64,000 bases of DNA from Streptomyces sp. NA02950. Its GTDB lineage: Bacteria; Actinomycetota; Actinomycetes; Streptomycetales; Streptomycetaceae. The notes under the pieces were generated by a model. It was given only the letters and a program-made list of their open reading frames with translations, ran no database searches and was not told where the DNA came from. The DNA is taken from the NCBI RefSeq assembly GCF_013364155.1, contig NZ_CP054916.1, positions 3,902,501-3,966,500 on the forward strand, written 5' to 3'. A program made the translations under genes and the position numbers. Below are positions 33,915-42,068 of this stretch, one piece after another (position 1 is the first letter of the stretch; every line of letters begins with the position of its first letter).

Positions 33915-36038
33915 TCAGCCGGTGCGCAGGGTGCTCAGCAGCTCCGCGCTCGCCCGGGTGAACGGATGGTCCGGGCCCAGATCTCGTTCGCGCCGGGTCA
34001 CCACGTCGGCCATCAGCTCGACCGCCGAGTCATGGTGACCCAGCGCGGACCGGATCCGGGCCAGCAACTGCTGGGCCGCGAGGGCGATCGGGTAGCCGGG
34101 GCCGAAGCGGCGCCGGTACCCCTCGGTGACCAGCCCGATCTCCTCCTCCGCCGCCTCGAACCGACCGAGGACGAAGAGCGCCCGGGCGCGGTTGTGCCGT
34201 GCGCCGAGCGTGACGGTGTGGTCGGCGCCGAGGTGGTGTACGCATTCCTCGGGGAGGGAGAGCAGCGCACCGCCCTCCTCGGTGGTGAGTTCCCCGGCGG
34301 ACAGCATCGTCAGCAGGCTGGCGCGGGAGCGCAGGGTCAGGGGGTGGGCGGGGCCCAGCGCGGACCGTCGGCCGGTGACCACGGCACGGAGGAGCGCGAG
34401 CGCCTCGTCGCGGCGGCCGAGGTTTCCGAGGACCAGCTGAAGGCCGTGGGAGCTGTCCAGGGTGTCCGGGTCACCGGCCCCGAACAGCCGCTCCTGTGCG
34501 GTGCGTACCCCGCGGAGCAGTCGCTCGGCCTGCTGGTACCGGCCCAGGCGGAAGAGGGAGCGTCCCGCCCGGGAGCGGGCCGCCAGGACGAGTCGGTGCT
34601 CCGCGCCGAGGACGGGCTCGGCGGCGTCAGCGGCCGCACGGGCGGTCTCCCAGGCGGACAGATAGTCCCCGGTGCGGTGCAGCGCGGTGGACAGCCGGAT
34701 GGCGACGGCCAGCGCCTCGGAGTCGGTCGCCGGATCGGTGACATGGCGCAGCAGGGCCAGCACATGCGGGACGAACAGCCGCAGCCGCGGGTCGTGCGGG
34801 CCCGCGTCGGGGAGTCCTGGCAGGGCCGCGCCGAGCAGCCCGGCCGCCGTGGTGTCGAGGGCGGTGCGGTCGGCGGGCGGGGTGGCGGCGGCGACGCTGT
34901 CGAGCAGCACGCCGTGGCTCTGGAGACAGCGGACGCCGACGTCCACCAGCTCGGTCAGCGACTGGTCGAGCAGGGCCCTCAGCGCGGTTTCGGTACGGGC
35001 GCGGGGGACGACGGCGCCGATTTCCGGACAGTTCAGCAGGGACAGCGGCAACGGCTCCGGAGCGAGCCGGGCCAGCAGCCTCAACAGCGTGGCCGCCTCG
35101 GGCAGGCCACGGGCCCCGAACGCGTCGAGGGTCAGCTGCCAGGTCCGTCCGACCAGGTGGCGTGGGTCGTCGTCGGACAAGGCGTCAGCTCCTTGGTCGA
35201 TGAGCCCGATGGACTCCCCGTCGTCGAGATGGCGCCCGTAGGCGTCCATCGTCCAGGGGTCGAGCACCTGGTGGGAGAGGAAGCCCCCCGCGAGGGTGAG
35301 CGCGAGCGGCAGCCGGCCGAGCCGGTCGGCGATCGCGGCGGCCTGCTGCATCGTGCCACTGGAGGGGGCGAGGTCGTGGAGGATCCGCGCGGCGTCCTCG
35401 CGCGGCAGTACGCCGATGTGCTGCAACTCCGCCCCGGGCCACCAGCGGGCGGCGGCCCGCCGGGTGGTGATGACGACGGTGCCGCGCGGGCTGGTGCGCA
35501 ACCAGCTTCCGTCGCGAAGGATCTCGGGGTCGTCGGCGTTGTCGAGCACCAGCAGCCACGGCTCGGCGGAGCGGTCCAGATGATCCCAGACGAGGTCGGC
35601 GGCGGGACGGAGCCCGTTGCGGGCCGCCAGCAGTTCGCCGTCACCGGCCCCGCGGTCGGCCGCGACGGCGAGCATGCCGGAACGCAGGCTCGCGCGATCG
35701 GCGGCGTTGACCCACAGTCCGGCCCGGCCGACGGCCTCCGTGGCGTGCTGGAAGAGCGCGCAGGCGACGGCGGTCTTGCCGCAGCCACCCATGCCGTGCA
35801 GGACGAAGACCTCGCCGCCGTGCCCCGGCGCGACCGCCGTGCGCAGCCGCTCCAGGACCTCGGCGCGGTCGCGCAGCACCACCGGTGCCCGGCCGACGGC
35901 CGGGCGGCGGACCGAGTCCGGTCCGGCCGGGCCGGAGCCCTCGGCGCCGTAGTGGTGGTGTTCGTTGATGTGCTGGTCGCCCGACGACTGGTAGACGCGG
36001 CCGCTGTCCTCGGCGCGGCCGTCCATCCCGCCGGTCAT
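33915..36038 (-). CDS. STAND NTPase: NB-ARC ATPase with tetratricopeptide repeats
   Basis: A 707-residue signal-transduction ATPase. Residues 1-35 carry a short motif (VYQSSGDQHINEHHHYG). The NB-ARC domain (about 55-330) has Walker A GMGGCGKT (Lys88), Walker B WLLVLDNADD, sensor-like VVITTRR and a GLPLAL-type LGRLPLALTLAGG. The rest (about 450-700) is a superhelix of TPR-like repeats with AEHRLVLAARSRAGRSLFRLGRYQQAE periodicity. STAND proteins sense a ligand with the repeats and oligomerise via the NTPase. No effector domain is attached, so the partner gene or other proteins must provide it. Coupled by ATGA to the upstream partner. Confidence 0.87.
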   Translation of the reverse strand: MTGGMDGRAEDSGRVYQSSGDQHINEHHHYGAEGSGPAGPDSVRRPAVGRAPVVLRDRAEVLERLRTAVAPGHGGEVFVLHGMGGCGKTAVACALFQHATEAVGRAGLWVNAADRASLRSGMLAVAADRGAGDGELLAARNGLRPAADLVWDHLDRSAEPWLLVLDNADDPEILRDGSWLRTSPRGTVVITTRRAAARWWPGAELQHIGVLPREDAARILHDLAPSSGTMQQAAAIADRLGRLPLALTLAGGFLSHQVLDPWTMDAYGRHLDDGESIGLIDQGADALSDDDPRHLVGRTWQLTLDAFGARGLPEAATLLRLLARLAPEPLPLSLLNCPEIGAVVPRARTETALRALLDQSLTELVDVGVRCLQSHGVLLDSVAAATPPADRTALDTTAAGLLGAALPGLPDAGPHDPRLRLFVPHVLALLRHVTDPATDSEALAVAIRLSTALHRTGDYLSAWETARAAADAAEPVLGAEHRLVLAARSRAGRSLFRLGRYQQAERLLRGVRTAQERLFGAGDPDTLDSSHGLQLVLGNLGRRDEALALLRAVVTGRRSALGPAHPLTLRSRASLLTMLSAGELTTEEGGALLSLPEECVHHLGADHTVTLGARHNRARALFVLGRFEAAEEEIGLVTEGYRRRFGPGYPIALAAQQLLARIRSALGHHDSAVELMADVVTRRERDLGPDHPFTRASAELLSTLRTG

Positions 36039-36448
36039 CGCTCGGTGATGTGCTGGTCTCGTCCGGCCTGGTAGACCCGCGCCTGCCCGGAGGCGGTGGC
36101 GTGCTGGCCGATGGCCGGGCGGCCGGCGGCGTCGGCCGGGCTGAGCTCGTCCAGGAGGCGGCGCAGTTCACCGGCGGCCGCGGGGTGGGCCAGGAACAGC
36201 CGCCGAAGCTGTCCCTCCCACTGCGCCCGCAGCTCGTTCAGCATCTCCTGGTCATCGGATTCCGTGGCCACCAGCACATCTTCGCGGCTGGCCGTCAACT
36301 CGGCGGAAATATTTTCGGCCCGCTGCGGCTGTATTCTCTGCCACAGTCGGGTGATTCCCTCTCGCGTACGCTGCCAGGCATCGGTCGCCATCAATGTGAC
36401 TATTGTGGCTCCAGCGATCTGAGCGGCTGAAGCAAGCTCCGGATCCAT
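36035..36448 (-). CDS. STAND-associated partner protein with hydrophobic N terminus
   Basis: A 137-residue protein. A mildly hydrophobic N-terminal helix (about residues 5-24) is followed by a long helical region, and the C terminus ends in VYQAGRDQHITER, the same motif that opens the NB-ARC protein encoded next. The stop overlaps the ATPase start (ATGA), so they are made together. The shared motif suggests physical pairing or a common binding target. The ATG at 36448 follows AGGGGGAG. Function otherwise unknown. Confidence 0.75.
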   Translation of the reverse strand: MDPELASAAQIAGATIVTLMATDAWQRTREGITRLWQRIQPQRAENISAELTASREDVLVATESDDQEMLNELRAQWEGQLRRLFLAHPAAAGELRRLLDELSPADAAGRPAIGQHATASGQARVYQAGRDQHITER

Positions 36449-36695
36449 GGCTCCCCCTGGCCTGATGTGTGTGACTTTCTCCTGATTTGCGAGGGGCGGA
36501 TCGGATGACCTGCGCCAACGCGTTGCGGCCTCTTTACAGCCCAGCATAACTACACGATTGAGCCGAATGGGGCAAGGGCGGCCCCCGTTCCTCGGGTTCT
36601 CACTTTGGCATATGCCAGGGTCACCCCCCAACCGGCGCGAATCGATGTGCACAACCTGGTCGGCCCGATAGTCCGGCCACTATAGTTTTCGGGTC

Positions 36696-36992
36696 ATGGA
36701 TCAATCGAAGGGAGCGACGACTGTGGCCAGGCCATGGGAAGCCGACCCCACCACGGGGTTCAAGAAGCGCATGGGGAAATCACCTCAGGAATTAGAACTC
36801 ACGACCGACGACCCCGACTGCCCCGACATCTGGGAACTCGACAACGGGGACGTGGCCGTCATCGGCAGGGACCTCACGGATTCGCTCGGGACGTCGCTGC
36901 CCGCCGGTGTATCCATCGGGGCCGATGAACGCCTCGTGGTGATCCCGAGGAGCATGATGGTCGCGGCGAAGCCGGATATCCCTGGTGTTTGA
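36696..36992 (+). CDS. Small protein paired with a DUF6879 gene
   Basis: A 98-residue acidic protein (or 89 from the GTG at 36723, which has AAGGGAG upstream). The central segment, DCPDIWELDNGDVAVIGRDLT, looks like a compact beta-rich domain common in small Streptomyces proteins next to DUF6879 genes. Its stop overlaps the next start by 8 bp. Divergent from the STAND pair across 247 bp. Confidence 0.7.
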   Translation: MDQSKGATTVARPWEADPTTGFKKRMGKSPQELELTTDDPDCPDIWELDNGDVAVIGRDLTDSLGTSLPAGVSIGADERLVVIPRSMMVAAKPDIPGV

Positions 36993-37596
36993 ATCCTTCC
37001 GGCACGGCACCTCGGAGCCCCTGAACCGCCCCGACTACCATGCCGAATTCCGTCGCGTCCAGGAAAGCGGCATTCGCTTCCTGAACAAGCTGGAGCGCGG
37101 ACAGCACTTCAAGGAGCGTGGCTTCGCGAGCTGGGAGGCGTTCGCGGCCGGAGAATGGGAAAAGGCGCTCTCACTTGTGGAGGAGAAGCGCGACACCTAC
37201 ACCCGGCAGTTCCGGAAGGCGGCCGAACTCGGCATCCTCGGGCGACGGCTTCGCGTGGTGGAATTTCCGGTGACGCCCTATGTGCAGTGGGAGTTTTTTG
37301 TACTCAAGCTGCGCGTGGAACTCGGTGACAACATCCGGGTCATGGACGCCCGCAAAATTTCGGACATCGAACAGGAACATCCGGTTCCTGAGGTGGTCAT
37401 CCTCGGGGACGAGATGATGTTCGAGGTGGTCTACGACAGCGACGGAAACGCCGCGGGTGCCAATCAGTTCACCGACCGGTCTCTGATCAGAGAGACATCG
37501 GCCGGGTTCGATGAGCTCTACGACCGCGCGGAGGACTTCTTCGCGTTCTTCGAGCGGGAGATCGCTCCGCTGCCGCCGCCCCCGCCCGGCGGGTGA
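36985..37596 (+). CDS. DUF6879 family protein
   Basis: A 203-residue protein of a family widespread in Streptomyces and of unknown function. Typical features are an N-terminal helical half (FLNKLERGQHFKER), an Arg/Val-rich centre with WEFFVLKLRVELGD, and the VVYDSDGNAAG motif followed by a terminal aromatic helix (AEDFFAFFEREI). The GTG start overlaps the previous gene. Such genes often sit near regulators or conflict genes, here the divergent STAND pair. Confidence 0.78.
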   Translation: MFESFRHGTSEPLNRPDYHAEFRRVQESGIRFLNKLERGQHFKERGFASWEAFAAGEWEKALSLVEEKRDTYTRQFRKAAELGILGRRLRVVEFPVTPYVQWEFFVLKLRVELGDNIRVMDARKISDIEQEHPVPEVVILGDEMMFEVVYDSDGNAAGANQFTDRSLIRETSAGFDELYDRAEDFFAFFEREIAPLPPPPPGG

Positions 37597-37642
37597 GCGT
37601 CCGTGGACGAGGGTGCCCGGGCGCACGCGGTGCGCCGGGGCG

Positions 37643-37906
37643 TCAGCTCCCGTCCGCGACTGCTTCGAAGCGCCACCGGTGGACCGCGCGCCGCACCAAG
37701 TCCTCCCCCGGCTCCGGGAGTTCCGGCAGCCCGGGGGTGTCGTAGCCGGCGTCCCACCAGGTGATGACCAGGACCCGGTCCTCGGGGGCGCGGAAGGTCT
37801 CACGGCGGAGCGGCGGCGGGTCCAGGGGCTGCTGGGCGGCCCAGGTGAGCAGATCGGCTCCACGGCCCTCGACGGCCCGGGCCTCCCACATCAGGGCGAC
37901 GGTCAT
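37643..37906 (-). CDS. Small conserved protein after tsaD
   Basis: An 87-residue protein starting [11 protein letters not shown], with [19 protein letters not shown] and [12 protein letters not shown]. The arrangement looks like a degenerate antibiotic-biosynthesis-monooxygenase (ABM) fold, but I am not certain. The ATG overlaps the tsaD stop (ATGA), so it belongs to the t6A operon. Confidence 0.75.
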   Translation of the reverse strand: MTVALMWEARAVEGRGADLLTWAAQQPLDPPPLRRETFRAPEDRVLVITWWDAGYDTPGLPELPEPGEDLVRRAVHRWRFEAVADGS

Positions 37907-39036
37907 GCGTAGAGGTTCTTCCGGCTCAGCTCGTGCACATGGTCGTGGGAGTGGGTGTGCGGGTGGGTGTGCGGATCCGCCCCGGGGTCCGGGACATGCG
38001 GGTCCGTGACCGGGAGCGAGGAGTCGGCGGACAGGTCCCAGGCGGAGGCCGAGCGGCCGCGCGCGACCATCTCCGCGCCCAGCGCCGCGACCATCGCGCC
38101 GTTGTCCGTGCACAGCTTGGGGCGCGGGACGCGCAGGGTGATGCCCGCGTCCTCGCAGCGGCGTTCGGCCAGGGCGCGCAGCCGGGAGTTGGCGGCGACC
38201 CCGCCGCCGATCATCAGGTGTTCGACGCCCTCGTCCTTGCAGGCGCGGACGGCCTTGCGGGTCAGCACGTCGACGACCGCCTCCTGGAAGGAGGCCGAGA
38301 CATCGGCGACCGGGACCTCCTCGCCCGCCGCCCGCTTGGCCTCGATCCAGCGGGCCACGGCGGTCTTGAGGCCGGAGAAGGAGAAGTCGTAGACGGCGTC
38401 GCGCGGACCGGTGAGGCCCCGGGGGAAGGCGATGGCGGCGGGGTCGCCGTCCCGTGCGATGCGGTCGATGACCGGGCCGCCCGGGAAGCCGAGGTTCAGC
38501 ACCCGGGCGATCTTGTCGAACGCCTCGCCCGCCGCGTCGTCGATGGTCGAGCCCAGCGGGCGGACATCGGCGGTGATGTCGGGGGCGAGCAGCAGCGAGG
38601 AGTGACCGCCGCTGACCAGGAGGGCCATGGTCGGCTCGGGCAGCGGGCCGTGCTCCAGCTGGTCGACGCAGATGTGCGAGGCGAGGTGGTTGACGCCGTA
38701 GAGCGGCTTGCCGAGGGCGTACGCGTACGCCTTGGCCGCGGAGACGCCCACGAGCAGGGCGCCCGCGAGTCCGGGACCGGCGGTGACGGCGATGCCGTCG
38801 AGGTCGGAGGCGGCCACCCCGGCGTCCTTCAGGGCACGCTGGATGGTGGGGACCATCGCCTCCAGATGGGCACGGCTGGCGACCTCGGGGACCACCCCGC
38901 CGAAGCGGGCGTGCTCGTCCACGCTGGAGGCGACCGCGTCGGCCAGCAGGGTGTGGCCGCGGACGATCCCGACGCCGGTCTCGTCGCAGGAGGTCTCGAT
39001 GCCGAGGACGAGAGGTTCGCTGCGTGAGTCAGCCAT
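37903..39036 (-). CDS. tsaD: tRNA N6-threonylcarbamoyladenosine transferase TsaD
   Basis: A 377-residue Kae1/YgjD-family protein that transfers threonylcarbamoyl to A37 of ANN-decoding tRNAs together with TsaB and TsaE. It shows the N-terminal [13 protein letters not shown] motif, the metal-binding HLASH motif, and the glycine-rich [10 protein letters not shown] and [10 protein letters not shown] loops. An unusual His-rich tail of about 25 residues ([13 protein letters not shown]) lies before the C terminus. Its start overlaps rimI by 8 bp. Confidence 0.96.
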   Translation of the reverse strand: MADSRSEPLVLGIETSCDETGVGIVRGHTLLADAVASSVDEHARFGGVVPEVASRAHLEAMVPTIQRALKDAGVAASDLDGIAVTAGPGLAGALLVGVSAAKAYAYALGKPLYGVNHLASHICVDQLEHGPLPEPTMALLVSGGHSSLLLAPDITADVRPLGSTIDDAAGEAFDKIARVLNLGFPGGPVIDRIARDGDPAAIAFPRGLTGPRDAVYDFSFSGLKTAVARWIEAKRAAGEEVPVADVSASFQEAVVDVLTRKAVRACKDEGVEHLMIGGGVAANSRLRALAERRCEDAGITLRVPRPKLCTDNGAMVAALGAEMVARGRSASAWDLSADSSLPVTDPHVPDPGADPHTHPHTHSHDHVHELSRKNLYA

Positions 39037-39601
39037 GGGTCTTCGTTCCTTGTACTGAGGAGGGCGGCACGACCGCGGCCGCGGAGGTGGTCGTGGGCGC
39101 GGCCGGATCGGTCAGCCGCATGACGAGGGCGTCCACATTGCCCGGCTGGTAGTAGCCCTTGCGGACGCCGATGGGCTCGAACCCGAAGCGCTCGTACAGG
39201 CGCTGTGCGCGGGTGTTGTCGACGCGCACCTCGAGGAGCACCTGCTGGCATTCGAAGGCGGTGGCGGCGCCGAGGAGATCGGTGAGGAGACGGGCGCCGA
39301 GGCCGGTGCCCCAGTGGTCACGGGCGGTGGCGATGGTCTGGACGTCGCCGGTGTGGTCGAAGACCGCGAGCCCGGCGTAGCCGACTATGCCGCCCGGCTC
39401 CATACGCTGATCCGTCCCGGAGCCGCCCGCTTCCGCGACCACGTAGTGGCGGGTGACGTCCCGGCCCCGGGCGTGGGCTAGTTCGGACCAGAACATCCCG
39501 CGCGACCACGCGTCGTCGGGGAACAGGTCCTCCTCGAGCGCCAGCACCGGTTCGATGTCCCACCAGCGCATCTCGCGCAACGTCACGGTCGTGCCGGTCA
39601 C
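39029..39601 (-). CDS. rimI: Ribosomal-protein-S18-alanine N-acetyltransferase RimI
   Basis: A 190-residue GNAT acetyltransferase. The acetyl-CoA motif ([12 protein letters not shown]) and the C-terminal [19 protein letters not shown] are clear. The usual role is acetylation of the N-terminal Ala of S18; between tsaB and tsaD this assignment is standard. The GTG start at 39601 overlaps the tsaB stop as GTGA, which decides the start. An Ala/Thr-rich C-terminal extension is present. Confidence 0.94.
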   Translation of the reverse strand: MTGTTVTLREMRWWDIEPVLALEEDLFPDDAWSRGMFWSELAHARGRDVTRHYVVAEAGGSGTDQRMEPGGIVGYAGLAVFDHTGDVQTIATARDHWGTGLGARLLTDLLGAATAFECQQVLLEVRVDNTRAQRLYERFGFEPIGVRKGYYQPGNVDALVMRLTDPAAPTTTSAAAVVPPSSVQGTKTHG

Positions 39602-40272
39602 TTCGGGGTGACCACCTTGTAGTTCGCGGGCACCTTGGCGTCGGGGCGGCGCAGATAGAGCGGCCGGGGCGGCAGCAGTTCCGCACCGCGCGCCAGCCTT
39701 TCGGCCGCCAGCGAGGCCAGCGCGCCGGCCGACTGGTGCTCGGGCATACCGGGCGGCACCTCGGCGAAGGCGGCCGGGTAGAGGAGGGCACCCGCGCCGA
39801 CGGCCGGCAGCCCGGCGGCCGGCCCGGCCTCGGTGAGGTCGGCGGGGTGGTCCACGGCGGGCTCGGTCACCCGGGTCCGGGGGTCGTCGTAGCGGGCCCA
39901 GTAGACCTCCTTGCGGCGCGCGTCGGTGGCCACCACGAAAGGCCCGGTGAGACCGGCCTGCCCGGTGGCGTACGCGATGCCGTCCAGCGTGCACAGCCCG
40001 TGGACGGGGATGCCGAGCGCGGCCCCGAAGGTCGCGGCGGTCACCAGCCCGACCCGCAGCCCGGTGTAGGGGCCGGGGCCGACGCCGACGACGATCTCCG
40101 TCACGGCGGCCAGCTCGGTGCCCGCCGCGCGCAGGGTCCGGTGGACGGCGGGGAGCAGCAGCTCGCCATGGCGCCGGGCGTCGATGTCGGCGGACTCGGC
40201 GAGGACTTCGGAACTGTCGTGCAGGGCGACCGTGACGGCGGGGGTGGCGGTATCAAGAGCGAGCAACAGCAC
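39598..40272 (-). CDS. tsaB: tRNA threonylcarbamoyladenosine biosynthesis protein TsaB
   Basis: A 224-residue TsaB, the inactive Kae1-like partner that dimerises with TsaD. It starts with LLALDTATPAVTVAL and contains GVGPGPYTGLRVG and the VATDARRKEVYWARY segment. First gene of the tsaB-rimI-tsaD operon, all with 4-8 bp overlaps. Confidence 0.96.
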   Translation of the reverse strand: MLLLALDTATPAVTVALHDSSEVLAESADIDARRHGELLLPAVHRTLRAAGTELAAVTEIVVGVGPGPYTGLRVGLVTAATFGAALGIPVHGLCTLDGIAYATGQAGLTGPFVVATDARRKEVYWARYDDPRTRVTEPAVDHPADLTEAGPAAGLPAVGAGALLYPAAFAEVPPGMPEHQSAGALASLAAERLARGAELLPPRPLYLRRPDAKVPANYKVVTPK

Positions 40273-40527
40273 GAGGACAGCCTACGGCGCCCGCGGAAGA
40301 TCGTTCTTCGGCGTACGGCGGCGTTCGCCCGTCCCCGCCGCGCCGTTCCGCCCCCGCCGCGCCGTTCCGTCCCCGTCGGCCCCCGTCGCCCGAGACGGCC
40401 GTCCTTCGTACCAAGGGGGCAACAGGGCGGCGGTGGTGCGCGGTGAGGTCATGCCGGTCCGGTGCGCCGGTGCTACCGTCGCCATGACTGTGTACGGGCC
40501 GTGAGCGCGTACTGACCGCAGGAGAGG

Positions 40528-41094
40528 ATGTCCGCCGTGCCGAGGAGCAGCACCGGGCCCGCCGTCGCCGTTCTCACCGCCGCCGCGCTCGGCGCCGTCG
40601 GCTTCCTCGGCTACCGGGCCGCGGCAACCGCGCCCGACCACCCCACCCAGGCCCGGCCCGGCTCGCACTCCAGCGAGTCGAAGGACCGGGCGAAGAAGAC
40701 GAAGAAGAAGTCCACGGCGCTGCCGAAGGGGTCGGGGACGGGCACCCGGATCGTCTACGCGCTCGGTGACCGGCGGGTGTGGCTGGTCGGCGCGGACGGA
40801 CGGGCCACCCGCACCTTCGAGGTCGGCCCCAGCTCGGCCAGCCCGGACCCGGGGACGTACAAGGTCAGCTCGCGGAACCCGGGCGGGGTGGGATCGGACG
40901 GGGTGCAGGTCGAGCACATCGTCGTCTTCCACTCGGAAGGGGGCGTGGTGTTCGGTTTCAGCTCGGCCCTGGACGGCACGATGCCGGACCCGGACGCGCG
41001 GAAGCGGACGGGCGCGGTGCGGGAGTCCCGGGCGGACGGATCGGCGATGTGGGAGTTCGCGCAGGTCGGCACCGCGGTAGTGGTGATCGCGTAG
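40528..41094 (+). CDS. Membrane-anchored protein resembling an L,D-transpeptidase domain without the catalytic Cys
   Basis: A 188-residue protein with an N-terminal signal anchor (about residues 8-30), a Lys/Ser-rich linker (about 45-65) and a C-terminal domain (VWLVGADGRATRTFEVG...SSALDG...RADGSAMWEF) that looks like a YkuD fold. The HG...SxGC catalytic motif is absent, as is any Cys in the domain, so it is probably non-enzymatic. Upstream of it lies a 255-bp gap with C-rich repeats and no gene. Confidence 0.7.
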   Translation: MSAVPRSSTGPAVAVLTAAALGAVGFLGYRAAATAPDHPTQARPGSHSSESKDRAKKTKKKSTALPKGSGTGTRIVYALGDRRVWLVGADGRATRTFEVGPSSASPDPGTYKVSSRNPGGVGSDGVQVEHIVVFHSEGGVVFGFSSALDGTMPDPDARKRTGAVRESRADGSAMWEFAQVGTAVVVIA

Positions 41095-41126
41095 CCGGTC
41101 CGGCCAGGCCACGGCCACGCCTTCGT

Positions 41127-41321
41127 CTACGCGGCGTCGCGGCGCTCGCGCGCGGGCTCGTCCGGCTCGGGCGTCTGCCGCTCACCGGCGCGCCCGGCTT
41201 CCTCCGCCGGGGGTGTGGACACCGCGCTGGCCGCCGCACAGGCCGCCAGCAGCTCCCTCATCGACGGTGAACGGCCATCGCCGCGCAGATCTGTCCCGAC
41301 GACGGGTTCCTGGGCCGGCAT
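41127..41321 (-). CDS. Small conserved hypothetical protein
   Basis: A 64-residue protein beginning MPAQEPVVGTDLRG, with a SMRELLAACAAASAV helix and an acidic-Pro tail; a good ribosome site (CAGGAGG) decides the ATG at 41321. I recognise the pattern as a Streptomyces-specific hypothetical protein but no function. A possible iron-box palindrome stands 54 bp upstream. Confidence 0.68.
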   Translation of the reverse strand: MPAQEPVVGTDLRGDGRSPSMRELLAACAAASAVSTPPAEEAGRAGERQTPEPDEPARERRDAA

Positions 41322-41374
41322 GGATGCCTCCTGAGGGTCCTGGGGCATTCGGACGAACAGGGAAAATCCGAAGG

Positions 41375-41394
41375 TGGTTAGGCACGCCTAACCA
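41375..41394 (-). promoter_or_regulatory. Possible iron box (DmdR/IdeR-type operator)
   Basis: Perfect inverted repeat TGGTTAGGC-AC-GCCTAACCA. The TTAGGC...GCCTAA core resembles the Streptomyces iron-box consensus (TTAGGTTAGGCTCACCTAA). It lies upstream of the 64-residue gene, as an operator would. The full consensus is not matched. Confidence 0.45.
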
Positions 41395-41552
41395 CGCTCC
41401 CCCTCCCATGTCACCACGGCCGATGCCCACAGCGCAACATCATGCCGACGGCTTGTCGGAATGTACCCCGTCAGCCGCCCGTCATCCCCGCTGCCACCCG
41501 GCCGGCAGTCCCGCCGTCGGTCCCGTCCGGCAGAAGAGCTGTTTCCCCGCCG

Positions 41553-42053
41553 TCAGCCGGCCAGCGACGCCAGGTCCTCACCGGCCCACCGCGGACCGAC
41601 CCCGGTGACCACCACTCCGCGGGGGTCGTCCGGGTCGCCGGCCGCGCCGTCGCCCACCGCCCGCTCGATCACCACGTGGAGGCGGTCCTCGGACAGCCCC
41701 TCGACCTTGCCCTCGCCCCACTCGACCGCGATCACCGACTCCGGCAGCGACACATCGAGGTCGAGGTCCTCCATCTCGTCCAGACCGCCGCCCAGCCGGT
41801 AGGCGTCCACATGGACCAGCGGCGGGCCGGAGCCCAGCGAGGGGTGGACACGGGCGATCACGAAGGTCGGCGAGGTCACCGCGCCGCGCACGCCCAGGCC
41901 CTCCCCCAGGCCCCGGGTCAGCGTGGTCTTGCCCGCGCCCAGTTCACCGGTGAGCAGCACCAGATCGCCGGGGCGCAGCAGCTTGGCGAGCCTGCGGCCC
42001 AGATCCCGCATCTGCTCGGGGGAGGTGACGGTGATACGTGTCGCTACGTCCAT
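41553..42053 (-). CDS. tsaE: tRNA threonylcarbamoyladenosine ATPase TsaE
   Basis: A 166-residue P-loop ATPase with Walker A GELGAGKTT, the conserved HVDAYRLGG and VIAVEWGE motifs. It powers turnover of the TsaB-TsaD complex. In the usual actinobacterial order, alr-hydrolase-tsaE are co-directional, with tsaB-rimI-tsaD following; here the block is split by the 40528-41321 genes. Confidence 0.95.
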   Translation of the reverse strand: MDVATRITVTSPEQMRDLGRRLAKLLRPGDLVLLTGELGAGKTTLTRGLGEGLGVRGAVTSPTFVIARVHPSLGSGPPLVHVDAYRLGGGLDEMEDLDLDVSLPESVIAVEWGEGKVEGLSEDRLHVVIERAVGDGAAGDPDDPRGVVVTGVGPRWAGEDLASLAG

Positions 42054-42068
42054 ACCGGCCGATGGTAC

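Noticed and set aside
33240..36074. A 944-codon plus-strand open frame antisense to the NB-ARC gene
   Set aside because: Low-complexity shadow; the minus strand has all NB-ARC motifs.
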